From: an uncultured Bacteroides sp.
GTDB taxonomy: Bacteria; Bacillota; Clostridia; Lachnospirales; Lachnospiraceae
Assembly: GCA_945913015.1 (NCBI GenBank)
Contig: CAMECH010000003.1
Location: 62,001 to 126,000, forward strand
Direction of reading: 5' to 3'
Length of the DNA stretch: 64,000 nucleotides
The position numbers and the translations under genes were made by a program. Below, one piece after another: positions 27,385 to 35,769 of the stretch. Position 1 is the stretch's first letter, and every line of letters starts with the position of its first letter. Under the pieces are notes generated by a model. That model saw nothing but the letters and a program-made list of their open reading frames with translations, searched no databases and was not told the DNA's origin.

Positions 27385-28173
27385 ATGAGTGAAGTAATCG
27401 TTATTACATCCGGAAAGGGCGGTGTCGGTAAAACCACAACATCAGCTAATGTTGGTACCGGACTTGCCAAACTTAATAAGAAAGTTGTATTGATTGATAC
27501 AGATATCGGTCTTCGTAACCTTGATGTTGTTATGGGACTTGAGAACCGTATCGTATATAATCTTGTTGATGTTATTGAGGGAAACTGCCGCGTTAAGCAG
27601 GCTCTTATCAAGGACAAGCGTTATCCTAACCTTTACCTCCTTCCTTCTGCACAGACAAGAGATAAGAATTCCGTTACACCTGAGCAGATGAAGAAGCTTG
27701 TTGAGGAATTAAGGGAAGAATTTGATTATATACTTCTTGACTGTCCTGCCGGTATTGAACAGGGCTTTAAGAATGCAATTGCAGGTGCTGACCGAGCTTT
27801 GGTAGTAACAACTCCTGAAGTTTCAGCTATCCGTGATGCTGACCGTATTATCGGTCTTCTTGAAGCTGAGTCAATGAAGAGAACAGACCTTATTGTTAAC
27901 AGAATCCGTATGGATATGGTAACACGCGGTGACATGATGTCAATTGAGGACGTTGTTGATATTCTTTCAATCAACCTTATCGGTGCCGTTCCTGATGACC
28001 AGCAGATTGTTGTATCAACTAACCAGGGTGAGCCGCTTGTGGGTGATGACAGTCTTGCCGGACAGGCATATATGAATATCTGCCGCAGAATTCTCGGCGA
28101 AGACGTACCTTTGCTTGACTTAAATGAGAAGAGCAGCCTTTGGAAGAAGATTTCTTCAGTATTTAAGAAATAA
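27385..28173 (+). CDS. minD: septum site-determining ATPase MinD
   Basis: A 262-residue ParA/MinD ATPase that carries MinC to the membrane. The deviant Walker A is 'SGKGGVGKTTTSANVG' near 8-23, switch region 'DTDIGLRNLDVVMGLENR' near 38-55 and 'DCPAGIEQGF' near 118. The C-terminus 'SSLWKKISSVFKK' is the amphipathic membrane-targeting helix. AGGAGG precedes the ATG. Confidence 0.97.
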   Translation: MSEVIVITSGKGGVGKTTTSANVGTGLAKLNKKVVLIDTDIGLRNLDVVMGLENRIVYNLVDVIEGNCRVKQALIKDKRYPNLYLLPSAQTRDKNSVTPEQMKKLVEELREEFDYILLDCPAGIEQGFKNAIAGADRALVVTTPEVSAIRDADRIIGLLEAESMKRTDLIVNRIRMDMVTRGDMMSIEDVVDILSINLIGAVPDDQQIVVSTNQGEPLVGDDSLAGQAYMNICRRILGEDVPLLDLNEKSSLWKKISSVFKK

Positions 28174-28226
28174 TTTTTGCATATTATTTTCTGAAGTCAT
28201 CAAAGGCTTTACATAAAGGAGAAGTT

Positions 28227-28508
28227 ATGAGTTTATTTGATTTATTCAAGAAGAAGAGTTCAAGCGATGTTGCAAAAGACAGACTGAAGCTGTTGCTTGT
28301 TTCAGACCGCGCGAATTGTTCTCCTGAGGTAATGGAGATGATTAAGAACGATATTATCAAGGTAATATCAAAATATATGGTCATCGATGCAGAAGGACTT
28401 GATATACAGATTACACAGACCGAGTCAGAGAATAATAACGGTTCGGTTCCTGCGCTGTATGCCAATATTCCTATCAGGGATTTAAAAAAGAGTCAGAAGT
28501 CGGAGTAA
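28227..28508 (+). CDS. minE: cell division topological specificity factor MinE
   Basis: A 93-residue MinE. The N-terminal amphipathic segment and 'AKDRLKLLLVSDRANCSPEVMEMIKNDI' region (about 16-45) form the MinD-binding helix/strand, followed by the dimerisation domain. With minC and minD this makes a full oscillating Min system rather than the DivIVA-type system of Bacillus. AAAGGAGAA precedes the ATG. Confidence 0.95.
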   Translation: MSLFDLFKKKSSSDVAKDRLKLLLVSDRANCSPEVMEMIKNDIIKVISKYMVIDAEGLDIQITQTESENNNGSVPALYANIPIRDLKKSQKSE

Positions 28509-28514
28509 TTTTTG

Positions 28515-29657
28515 ATGTTTAAAAAATATTCATTACGCTATTATAATTTCAGGCTGGCGACAGCTGTTCTTACAGCAATGCTGTTTGGACTGCTTCTCGT
28601 CAACAGTGCCAAGCCCAGCTATACGATGAAGGACGTTATAGGTATTGCCGGATGTTTTATCGTAATGATAATTATATCTTTTATAGATTATAATTGGATT
28701 TTAAAGTACTTTTGGCTTATATATATTGTAAATGCAGCCTTGCTTGCGTCGTTATTTATCTTCGGACACAACGGCAAGGGTGCTACAAGATGGATCAGGG
28801 TAATTGACGGTATTACAATACAGCCTTCTGAGTTTGCAAAAATTTTTTTGATACTGTTTATGGCAAAGATTATAGCCATGTTTAAAGACCGCTTTAACAC
28901 ATGGAAATTTCTCGGTATACTTGCAGTTTTGCTGCTGTTTCCGGTTGCGCTTGTATTCTTTGAGCCCGACCTTTCAACAACTATTATGATTTGTCTTATC
29001 ATATTTTCTGTGCTTTACTGTGCCGGGATTGATTATATAAAGGTCTTGAAGGTTGTCTTAGTACTCATTCCGATACTGGTTGCATTCTTTGTTTATATTC
29101 AGACACCTAATCAAAAGCTTTTAAGGCCATATCAGGTTAACCGAATTATGGCTTTTATAAATCCTGAGGCAGAGGAGAACGAAGATGACCGTTACCAGCA
29201 GGAAAATTCCGTACGTGCTATCGGTTCAGGCCAGCTGACCGGCAAGGGACTCAATAACGATGACCCTAACTCTGTTAAAAATGCCGGTCTTATTCCTGAG
29301 GCGCAGACTGATTTTATATTTTCGGTAATAGGTGAGGAACTTGGATTTATCGGTTCAGTATTTGTATTGCTTTTGCTGGCATGGATTGTTGCTGAATGTC
29401 TGTATGCTGCGGTTCGGGCACGAAACTTTGAAGGACGGCTTGTTTGTTGCGGTGTTGCTTCGTGGATTGCTTTCCAGAGCTTTATTAATATCGGCGTAAC
29501 AACGCTTATTCTGCCTAACACAGGATTACCGTTGCCTTTTGTCAGTTATGGACTTAGTTCTCTTATGAGTCTTTCCATTGCAATCGGAATTGTTTTAAAT
29601 ATTTCATTACAGCGATATTCAGTTGATGAAGATGCTGTGCTTAATTTTTATAAATAA
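28515..29657 (+). CDS. rodA: SEDS glycosyltransferase RodA
   Basis: A 380-residue polytopic peptidoglycan polymerase with about ten membrane helices, partner of PBP2. Family motifs include 'GATRWIRVIDGITIQPSEFAKI' in parts near 93-114, 'FEPDLSTTIMI' near 150, and 'PEAQTDFIFSVIGEELGFIGS' near 260-280. ATG 28515 has GGAG upstream at 9 nt. Its location after minE rather than next to PBP2 mixes elongation and division genes in one run; FtsW is the alternative but the gene cluster favours RodA. Confidence 0.9.
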   Translation: MFKKYSLRYYNFRLATAVLTAMLFGLLLVNSAKPSYTMKDVIGIAGCFIVMIIISFIDYNWILKYFWLIYIVNAALLASLFIFGHNGKGATRWIRVIDGITIQPSEFAKIFLILFMAKIIAMFKDRFNTWKFLGILAVLLLFPVALVFFEPDLSTTIMICLIIFSVLYCAGIDYIKVLKVVLVLIPILVAFFVYIQTPNQKLLRPYQVNRIMAFINPEAEENEDDRYQQENSVRAIGSGQLTGKGLNNDDPNSVKNAGLIPEAQTDFIFSVIGEELGFIGSVFVLLLLAWIVAECLYAAVRARNFEGRLVCCGVASWIAFQSFINIGVTTLILPNTGLPLPFVSYGLSSLMSLSIAIGIVLNISLQRYSVDEDAVLNFYK

Positions 29658-29680
29658 CTAAGGAAACGGAGGCTACACTC

Positions 29681-30073
29681 ATGAATATCGGGCTTATTGC
29701 ACATGATTCAAAGAAAAAACTGATGCAGAATTTCTGTATTGCTTACAGAGGTATCCTCAACAAGAATCAGTTATTTGCTACAGGAACAACAGGAAGACTT
29801 GTTGAAGAGGCTACCAATCTGAACGTCCACAGATTCCTTGCAGGACATCTCGGGGGCGAACAGCAGCTTTGTTCTGAAATAGAGCATAATCATATCGACC
29901 TGGTTATATTCCTGCGTGATCCATATCCAAGAGCTCACGAACCTGATGTTAATAATATATTTGCGCTTTGCGATATGTATAATATTCCGCTTGCAACCAA
30001 TCTTGCAACCGCAGAGCTTCTGATTAAGTCATTAGACCGCGGAGATATGGAGTGGAGAGAGATTTATCAGTAA
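29681..30073 (+). CDS. mgsA: methylglyoxal synthase
   Basis: A 130-residue enzyme that converts dihydroxyacetone phosphate to methylglyoxal and phosphate, an overflow route of glycolysis. 'IGLIAHDSKKKLM' at the N-terminus holds the catalytic His/Asp region; 'ATGTTGRL' near 38 binds phosphate; 'GGEQQL' near 62 and 'FLRDPYPRAHEPD' near 80 are conserved. GGAGG precedes the ATG. It sits in a division and cell-shape cluster with no metabolic neighbour. Confidence 0.95.
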   Translation: MNIGLIAHDSKKKLMQNFCIAYRGILNKNQLFATGTTGRLVEEATNLNVHRFLAGHLGGEQQLCSEIEHNHIDLVIFLRDPYPRAHEPDVNNIFALCDMYNIPLATNLATAELLIKSLDRGDMEWREIYQ

Positions 30074-30098
30074 TAGTGTGAGAAGAATGAGGATTAAT

Positions 30099-31493
30099 AT
30101 GGCAGCGAAACACAATAATAATGTTGTCAAATTCAGAAAAAAACCGAAAGCAGCCGCAATTATTTTTATAATCGTATTGATTTATATAATTTCGTTTGCA
30201 TGGCTTTATTCTACTAAGAAGAAAGTCCAGACATATGTTGTCAATACCGGTTCACTTACTGCCAACACTGTATTTTCCGGCATTGCTGTTAGACAGGAGT
30301 CAGTTATAAACTCCTCATATAACGGCAATGTCAATTATTATTTAAGGGAAGGTACTAAGGCTAAAGTAGGTGACACTATTTATACGGTTGACGAAACAGG
30401 GCGCGTTGCACAGCTTATTTCTGATGCCGCTAATTCTGACACCAACTCTTTGTCAGAAGAGAATTTAAAAATTATAAAGTCAACTCTTAATTCTTTCAAA
30501 ACATCATATACAGGTGATAATTTCAGTACAGTATATGATTTGAAAGCAGATTTGAACTCAACAGTATTACAGTCAATCAATGAAAATATTATGGCTAACC
30601 TTGATTCAATTATAAGCAGTACGGGAAGCCAGAATTTATTTCAGACAATACGCACAGAGCAGAGCGGAGTTGTTGTATATTCAATTGACGGATATGAGAC
30701 ACTTACTGAAAGCAGTTTAAGTCCGGACTCATTTAATAAAGGGAAATACAATAAAACCAACTTAAAGTCGCAGGATATTATTGTTTCAGGTAATCCCGCA
30801 TATAAGATTATCACCAACGAAAACTGGTCAATCTACATACAGCTTACGCAAAGTGACATTGACAAATATGACTTAACCAATAAGAACAGCCTGCAGATTC
30901 GTTTTGTAAAAGATGATATAGTAACGACCGCACCATTTACGATTGTTCGCAACGGTGATAATATATGGGGCAGATTTACTCTAGATAAGTATATGATTCG
31001 TTATGCTTCTGACAGATTTATAGACATAGAGATACAGGCATCTACGTCAACAGGACTTAAGATTCCGTTGTCTTCAATTGTGGAAAAGGATTTTTATACT
31101 ATTCCTAAGTCATATATGACAACCGGAGGCAACACAAGCACTTATGGTTTCTTATGTGAACACTATGAAAATAATGAGCTGGTAACAGAATTTATAGCCG
31201 CCGACATTTACGCAGTGAAGGATGATATGTGCTATGTTGATATGACGTCATTTGGTGCCGGAGACACCATTTTGCTTACCAATTCCACAGAACGTTATCC
31301 GATAGGTACTAAAGCGTCTCTAAAAGGCGTATATTGTGCCAATACCGGATATACAATATTTAAGCCTGTAGAGGTTATTGAGCAGAATTCAGAATACTGC
31401 ATTGTCAGGAAGGGAACTTCGTACGGCATTGCCGTCTACGACCACATTATTCTCGAAGGCTCAAATATTGGTGAAAATGAAATGATTTATTAA
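30099..31493 (+). CDS. HlyD-like membrane-anchored protein of the sepF cluster
   Basis: A 464-residue protein with one membrane helix at about 22-42 and an extracytoplasmic region with a HlyD/lipoyl-like segment ('NYYLREGTKAKVGDTIYTVDETG' in parts near 74-97) and a later barrel-like part. Genes like this lie between mgsA or ylm-type genes and yggS-sepF in many Lachnospiraceae; no transporter gene accompanies it. ATG 30099 has GAGG at 6 nt; upstream starts lack a site. A role in division or envelope assembly is inferred from context only. Confidence 0.7.
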   Translation: MAAKHNNNVVKFRKKPKAAAIIFIIVLIYIISFAWLYSTKKKVQTYVVNTGSLTANTVFSGIAVRQESVINSSYNGNVNYYLREGTKAKVGDTIYTVDETGRVAQLISDAANSDTNSLSEENLKIIKSTLNSFKTSYTGDNFSTVYDLKADLNSTVLQSINENIMANLDSIISSTGSQNLFQTIRTEQSGVVVYSIDGYETLTESSLSPDSFNKGKYNKTNLKSQDIIVSGNPAYKIITNENWSIYIQLTQSDIDKYDLTNKNSLQIRFVKDDIVTTAPFTIVRNGDNIWGRFTLDKYMIRYASDRFIDIEIQASTSTGLKIPLSSIVEKDFYTIPKSYMTTGGNTSTYGFLCEHYENNELVTEFIAADIYAVKDDMCYVDMTSFGAGDTILLTNSTERYPIGTKASLKGVYCANTGYTIFKPVEVIEQNSEYCIVRKGTSYGIAVYDHIILEGSNIGENEMIY

Positions 31494-31533
31494 CAAAATC
31501 AAACTATTGATTAACCGAAGGAGTACGATTAGA

Positions 31534-32226
31534 ATGTTAGCTGATAATCTTTTTGAAGTCCAACAAAATATTGTGGCTGCATGCCGGCGCGCCGGGCGTG
31601 ACCCGAAAGAGGTAACTTTAATTGCGGTAAGTAAAACAAAGCCAGTATCCGATATCGAGGAGATATATGCTTCCGGCATCCGTGAATTTGGCGAGAATAA
31701 AGTGCAGGAGATGAACGAAAAGCAAAAAGTTCTTCCCGCAGATATCAACTGGCATATGATTGGACATCTTCAGCGAAACAAGGTAAAATACATAGTTGAC
31801 AATGTCGCTATGATACATTCCGTGGATTCAGTTCGTCTGGCTGAAGAAATCAGCAAAGAGGCTGTAAAAAAGAATGTAAATGTCAATATTCTTGTCGAGG
31901 TAAATGTTGCCAGAGAGGATTCTAAATTTGGTGTGTTTGTTGAGGATGCACCTGATTTTATCCGCCAGATAAGCAGCCTGCCTAATATTTTTGTCAAAGG
32001 TCTTATGACAAGTGCACCATTTGTTGAAAATGCCGAAGAAAATCGCCAATATTTTAAAAAATTAAGGGATTTATCTGTTGACATAAATGCTAAAAACATA
32101 GATAATGTTCATATGGATTTTTTGTCTATGGGCATGACTAATGATTATGTCGTTGCGGTTGAAGAGGGTGCTACCCATGTGCGCGTGGGCACAGCTATTT
32201 TCGGACATCGTAATTACAATATATAA
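31534..32226 (+). CDS. yggS: YggS/PLPHP family pyridoxal phosphate homeostasis protein
   Basis: A 230-residue PLP-binding TIM-barrel protein that controls free PLP and amino acid pools. 'LIAVSKTKPVSDIEE' near 29 holds the PLP lysine (VSKT), followed by 'FGENKVQEMNEK' near 54, 'WHMIGHLQRNKVKYI' near 74 and the phosphate-binding end 'LSMGMTNDYVVAVEEGATHVRVGTAIFG' in parts. AAGGAG precedes ATG 31534. The pairing with sepF is conserved in Gram-positive bacteria. Confidence 0.95.
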   Translation: MLADNLFEVQQNIVAACRRAGRDPKEVTLIAVSKTKPVSDIEEIYASGIREFGENKVQEMNEKQKVLPADINWHMIGHLQRNKVKYIVDNVAMIHSVDSVRLAEEISKEAVKKNVNVNILVEVNVAREDSKFGVFVEDAPDFIRQISSLPNIFVKGLMTSAPFVENAEENRQYFKKLRDLSVDINAKNIDNVHMDFLSMGMTNDYVVAVEEGATHVRVGTAIFGHRNYNI

Positions 32227-32244
32227 GAAAGAAGAGGATGTATA

Positions 32245-32805
32245 ATGTTTGATAAGATTCTGGGTAAATTAGGATTAGACGGCGAAGATTATTACGATGA
32301 CGTTGACGATGAAGAAATTTACGATGATGACGATGATTACTATGATGAGCCAAAGAAATCATCAAGGTCTTCAATCTTCAGCGGACGTTCTAATGACAGC
32401 GATTATTCCGATACTGAAGAGCGCAAGCCTTCACGCCCGCTTTCACGTAAGGAGAAGGTTGTTCCGATGCAGCAGCGTTCAAGTTTAAGAGGTCTTGAGG
32501 TATGTGTTATCCGTCCACAGTCTATTGAAGATGCAAGAGAAATCACAGATACACTCAAGGATGGCAAGGCTGTTGTTCTTAATCTTGAAGGTGTAAGAGT
32601 TGAAGTAGCACAAAGAATCATTGACTTTTCAGCAGGTTCAAGTTATTCAATGGAAGGAAACCTTCAGAAAATCACCGGAGGAATTTTCATTATTACACCT
32701 CCGAACGTAAGTGTTTCAGGTGATTTATCAGAACTTGTGAACAGTGAAATAAGCTTTGCTTCTTCACTTGGAGACAAGGTGACATCTCAGAACCTTGATT
32801 TCTAA
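32245..32805 (+). CDS. sepF: cell division protein SepF
   Basis: A 186-residue FtsZ anchor and bundler. A short N-terminal amphipathic segment 'MFDKILGKLGL' could bind membrane; it is followed by an acidic, Asp/Tyr-rich linker (about 12-75) and the SepF core at about 85-175 ('EVCVIRPQSIEDAREI', 'VVLNLEGVRVEVAQRIIDFSAG', 'GNLQKITGGIFIITP'). SepF dimerises and forms rings that shape the septum. A terminator follows, closing the long division cluster. Confidence 0.95.
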   Translation: MFDKILGKLGLDGEDYYDDVDDEEIYDDDDDYYDEPKKSSRSSIFSGRSNDSDYSDTEERKPSRPLSRKEKVVPMQQRSSLRGLEVCVIRPQSIEDAREITDTLKDGKAVVLNLEGVRVEVAQRIIDFSAGSSYSMEGNLQKITGGIFIITPPNVSVSGDLSELVNSEISFASSLGDKVTSQNLDF

Positions 32806-32825
32806 TTTTATTCTTATTCATACAG

Positions 32826-32861
32826 ACGGAAATGAATCCCAGCAATGGGATTTATTTCCGT
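32826..32861 (+). terminator. hairpin terminator after sepF
   Basis: A 16-bp stem with one wobble capped by a GCAA tetraloop (arms 32826-32841 and 32846-32861), followed by TTCTCATT. Confidence 0.75.
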
Positions 32862-32902
32862 TTCTCATTACTATTTTATAATATGACAGAATGGAGATTA
32901 AA

Positions 32903-33994
32903 ATGAGCAGATTAATAACCGTACATAATCCTGAAAATGAACCGATATATGATATTGTTATTGAAAAGGACTTTTCAAGACTTTCAGAAGCCGTTACAAA
33001 GCTTGGAATCAGTGGTCGTAAAATCTGTATTGTAACAGAAAGTCATGTTGGCCCGCTTTATGCAGATGCAGTTAAAGCTGAGCTTGAAAAGACCGGCAAT
33101 AAGGTTTTTGTATATACATTTAATGCAGGTGAAGAAAATAAAAATCTCAGTACTGTTGAAGACGTATATGAATTTCTTATAAAAAATAAATTTGACCGCA
33201 AAGATATGCTTGCGGCACTTGGCGGCGGTGTAACAGGTGATTTGACCGGTTTTGCCGCAGCAACTTATCTGAGAGGTATTTCTTTCATCCAGATTCCTAC
33301 CTCGCTTCTTGCGCAGGTGGATTCAAGTATTGGCGGAAAGACCGGTGTTGATTTCAGAGCATATAAAAATATGGTTGGAGCATTTTATCAGCCAAAGCTT
33401 GTATACATGAATATGTCCGTACACAGGACACTTGATGAACGCCAGTTTAATTCGGGCTTCGGCGAGATTATCAAGCATGGACTGATTAAAGATAATGAAT
33501 ATTATATGTGGCTTCGTGAAAATGCAGGCGCAATTAAAGCACTTGATTATGATGCACTTGAATATATGATTTCACGCAGTTGCGAAATCAAACGTGATGT
33601 AGTGGAAAAAGATCCGACTGAAAAAGGGGACAGGGCTCTCCTGAATTTCGGACACACACTGGGGCATGCGATTGAAAAGCTTATGAATTTTCAACTTTAT
33701 CATGGTGAGTGCGTAGGTCTTGGAATGCTTGCTTCTCTTGAAATCAGCCGTATGCGCGGTCTTATTTCTCAAAGTAATGCTAACGATGCTGCTGATATGA
33801 TGAAGCTGTATTCATTTCCTATGAATATTTCCGGTATTGAGGCAAAGGATATTGTGGCAATTTCCAAAAGCGACAAAAAAATGGATGCCGGAAGAATTAA
33901 ATTTGTACTGCTTGACCGCATTGGCAATGCATTTCTTGATATGACAGTAACTGATGAAGAAATGCTTCTGGCACTGGATAAAATCATTAAATAA
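32903..33994 (+). CDS. aroB: 3-dehydroquinate synthase
   Basis: NAD- and metal-dependent second enzyme of the shikimate pathway, 363 residues. 'ALGGGVTGDLTGFAAATYLRG' parts near 99-118, 'QIPTSLLAQVDSSIGGKTGVD' parts near 123-143, 'GFGEIIKHGLIKD' near 185 and the zinc-binding 'FGHTLGHAIE' near 250 are all intact. GGAGATTA precedes ATG 32903. No other aromatic pathway gene is close. Confidence 0.96.
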   Translation: MSRLITVHNPENEPIYDIVIEKDFSRLSEAVTKLGISGRKICIVTESHVGPLYADAVKAELEKTGNKVFVYTFNAGEENKNLSTVEDVYEFLIKNKFDRKDMLAALGGGVTGDLTGFAAATYLRGISFIQIPTSLLAQVDSSIGGKTGVDFRAYKNMVGAFYQPKLVYMNMSVHRTLDERQFNSGFGEIIKHGLIKDNEYYMWLRENAGAIKALDYDALEYMISRSCEIKRDVVEKDPTEKGDRALLNFGHTLGHAIEKLMNFQLYHGECVGLGMLASLEISRMRGLISQSNANDAADMMKLYSFPMNISGIEAKDIVAISKSDKKMDAGRIKFVLLDRIGNAFLDMTVTDEEMLLALDKIIK

Positions 33995-34012
33995 TAAATT
34001 CGTAGCTTTTTC

Positions 34013-34051
34013 ATCGCCTCTTCGCGATAAATCGCTCAGAAACGGGGATTA
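34013..34051 (+). repeat. partial 3' module of the structured repeat
   Basis: GCGA-TAAA-TCGC hairpin followed by TCAGAAACGGGGATTAGTGTG. It copies the last hairpin and Shine-Dalgarno end of the full element that follows directly, so the two stand in tandem. It ends where the first hairpin of the full copy begins. Confidence 0.6.
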
Positions 34052-34198
34052 GTGTGAAAAATATGCCCGATGGCATATTTTTCACACGGCTGTTTGTGTC
34101 GCAGGCGCCACAAACAAGCCATTATCGCAGAGCCAAATCTGATATTTGGCTCGCGATTCCTCCAACGCATAAGCGTCTGCGGAATGGGGATTAGTATG
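34052..34198 (+). repeat. structured repeat, copy A, ending at the lspA start codon
   Basis: A 147-nt element. Hairpin 1 is a perfect 16-bp stem (34052-34067 with 34072-34087, loop CGAT). Hairpin 2 is 34088-34098 with 34109-34120 and a 10-nt loop. Hairpin 3 is 34124-34157 with a bulged A at 34129. Hairpin 4 is ACGC-ATAA-GCGT flanked by ATTCC/GGAAT. The hairpin-2 loop 34100-34108 can pair with 34173-34181 (nine pairs, one G-U), making a pseudoknot. GGGGA and the lspA ATG close the element. Copy C at 60.7 kb is nearly identical over about 115 nt. Confidence 0.85.
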
Positions 34199-34717
34199 AA
34201 AAATCGTATTTCTATAAAACTCCTGATTTATATTACAGTGGTTGCAATACTTACTGCAATTGACCAGGTTACAAAGCAGCTTGCCGTACTGCATTTAAAA
34301 GGCTCCCACCCTTTTATAATTATCGATAGTGTTCTTGAGTTTTCATACCTGCAGAATGATGGTGCTGCATGGGGAATGTTAAGCGGAAAACAATGGCTTT
34401 TTGCCGTGCTTACGGTTATTGTTCTCGCTTTCCTGTTATATATTGTTATTCTTACACCATATACGAAGAGGTATTTACCTCTGCACATTGTTACCATGCT
34501 TCTTACAGCAGGAGCACTCGGCAATTTTATAGACCGCATCCTTAATGGATATGTCCATGACTTTATTTATTTTAAACTGATTAATTTCCCGGTATTTAAT
34601 GTAGCAGATTCATATGTTACTGTTTCAATGGTTATTTTTGTAATTTTATTCCTGTTTGTATATAAGGAAGGTGAATTTGATTATCTTATTCCGCATAAGA
34701 AATCGTCACGGAAATGA
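34196..34717 (+). CDS. lspA: lipoprotein signal peptidase
   Basis: A 173-residue four-helix membrane aspartyl protease that cleaves diacylglyceryl-modified prolipoproteins. The catalytic aspartates are in 'ALGNFIDRILNGYVHDFI' near 114 and 'FNVADSYVTV' near 140; 'NDGAAWG' near 58 is the conserved asparagine motif. The start ATG belongs to the end of the structured repeat, which supplies its GGGGA ribosome site. rluD follows after 6 nt. Confidence 0.95.
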   Translation: MKNRISIKLLIYITVVAILTAIDQVTKQLAVLHLKGSHPFIIIDSVLEFSYLQNDGAAWGMLSGKQWLFAVLTVIVLAFLLYIVILTPYTKRYLPLHIVTMLLTAGALGNFIDRILNGYVHDFIYFKLINFPVFNVADSYVTVSMVIFVILFLFVYKEGEFDYLIPHKKSSRK

Positions 34718-34723
34718 GGAAAA

Positions 34724-35644
34724 ATGGAACATTTTACAATTGTTGCCGATACACTTGATGCCGGCAGCCGTATAGACCGATACATGGCACAGGAAAGGGA
34801 AGAATTATCTGACCTTTCCCGTTCTTATTTACAGAAAATGATTCAGGATGGCAATGTCCTTGTAAATGGTAAATCAATAAAACCAAATTATCGTCTGCGT
34901 GAATCGGATATCATTGACATTACTCTTCCTGAGCTTACTGAGCCGGAAATTACTGCTGAAAATATTCCGCTCGATATTATTTTTGAAGATGATGACATTA
35001 TTGTAATAAACAAACCTAAAGGCATGGTTGTACATCCTGCAGCGGGCCATTATACAGGCACACTCGTCAATGCACTTATGTATCACTGCCATGACAAACT
35101 TTCGGGAATTAATGGTGTCCTTCGTCCCGGAATAGTGCATCGTATTGATATGAATACGACAGGAGTACTTGTAGCATGTAAAAATGATTTTGCGCATAAC
35201 AGCATTTCATCACAGCTTAGCGTACATTCAATTACAAGAAAATATGAAGCCATCGTATATAATAATTTCAATGACGAAAACGGCACAGTTGACGCCCCAA
35301 TCGGCAGAAGCCGCAAGGACCGCAAGAAAATGGCAATTGACCATGAAAATGGAAGACGTGCAGTTACACATTATCATGTGCTTAAAAACTTTTCAAAATT
35401 CAGCCACATAGAATGCACTCTGGAAACAGGAAGAACACACCAGATTCGCGTTCATATGGCCAGTATCGGGCATCCGCTTCTTGGTGATGACGTATATTGC
35501 AATGCATCATCTCCGTATAAGCTTCAGGGCCAGACTTTGCATGCACGGGTTCTTGGTTTTATACACCCTCGTACAAACGAATATGTTGAATTTGAAGCGC
35601 CGATTCCTGAATATTTTCAACATTTATTGAACATACTTCAATAG
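34724..35644 (+). CDS. rluD: 23S rRNA pseudouridine synthase RluD family
   Basis: A 306-residue RluA/RluD-family enzyme. An N-terminal S4 RNA-binding domain (about 14-75, 'LSRSYLQKMIQDGNVLVNG') is followed by the synthase domain with the catalytic aspartate in 'PGIVHRIDMNTTGVLV' near 143 and 'LETGRTHQIRVHMASIGHPLLGD' parts near 230-252. lspA-rluD is a common Firmicute pair. Confidence 0.93.
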   Translation: MEHFTIVADTLDAGSRIDRYMAQEREELSDLSRSYLQKMIQDGNVLVNGKSIKPNYRLRESDIIDITLPELTEPEITAENIPLDIIFEDDDIIVINKPKGMVVHPAAGHYTGTLVNALMYHCHDKLSGINGVLRPGIVHRIDMNTTGVLVACKNDFAHNSISSQLSVHSITRKYEAIVYNNFNDENGTVDAPIGRSRKDRKKMAIDHENGRRAVTHYHVLKNFSKFSHIECTLETGRTHQIRVHMASIGHPLLGDDVYCNASSPYKLQGQTLHARVLGFIHPRTNEYVEFEAPIPEYFQHLLNILQ

Positions 35645-35769
35645 CGCTTCCTGTGTATACAAAATAATTATAAAAGAATTAATATTTTATTTTTGCTGGA
35701 AAAACAATCCGTATTATGTTATAATATTAACTATCAAAGGGACTTTATATAACAAAAGGGGGTATCCTT

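Noticed and set aside
34070-34195. In-frame N-terminal extension of LspA (and of the GH4 enzyme at 60700-60840) with similar translated sequence through the repeat
   Set aside because: The similarity follows from the two repeat copies being nearly identical DNA. Copy B is not open in frame with its gene, stems change in pairs rather than by codon, and both proteins have standard starts at the repeat end.
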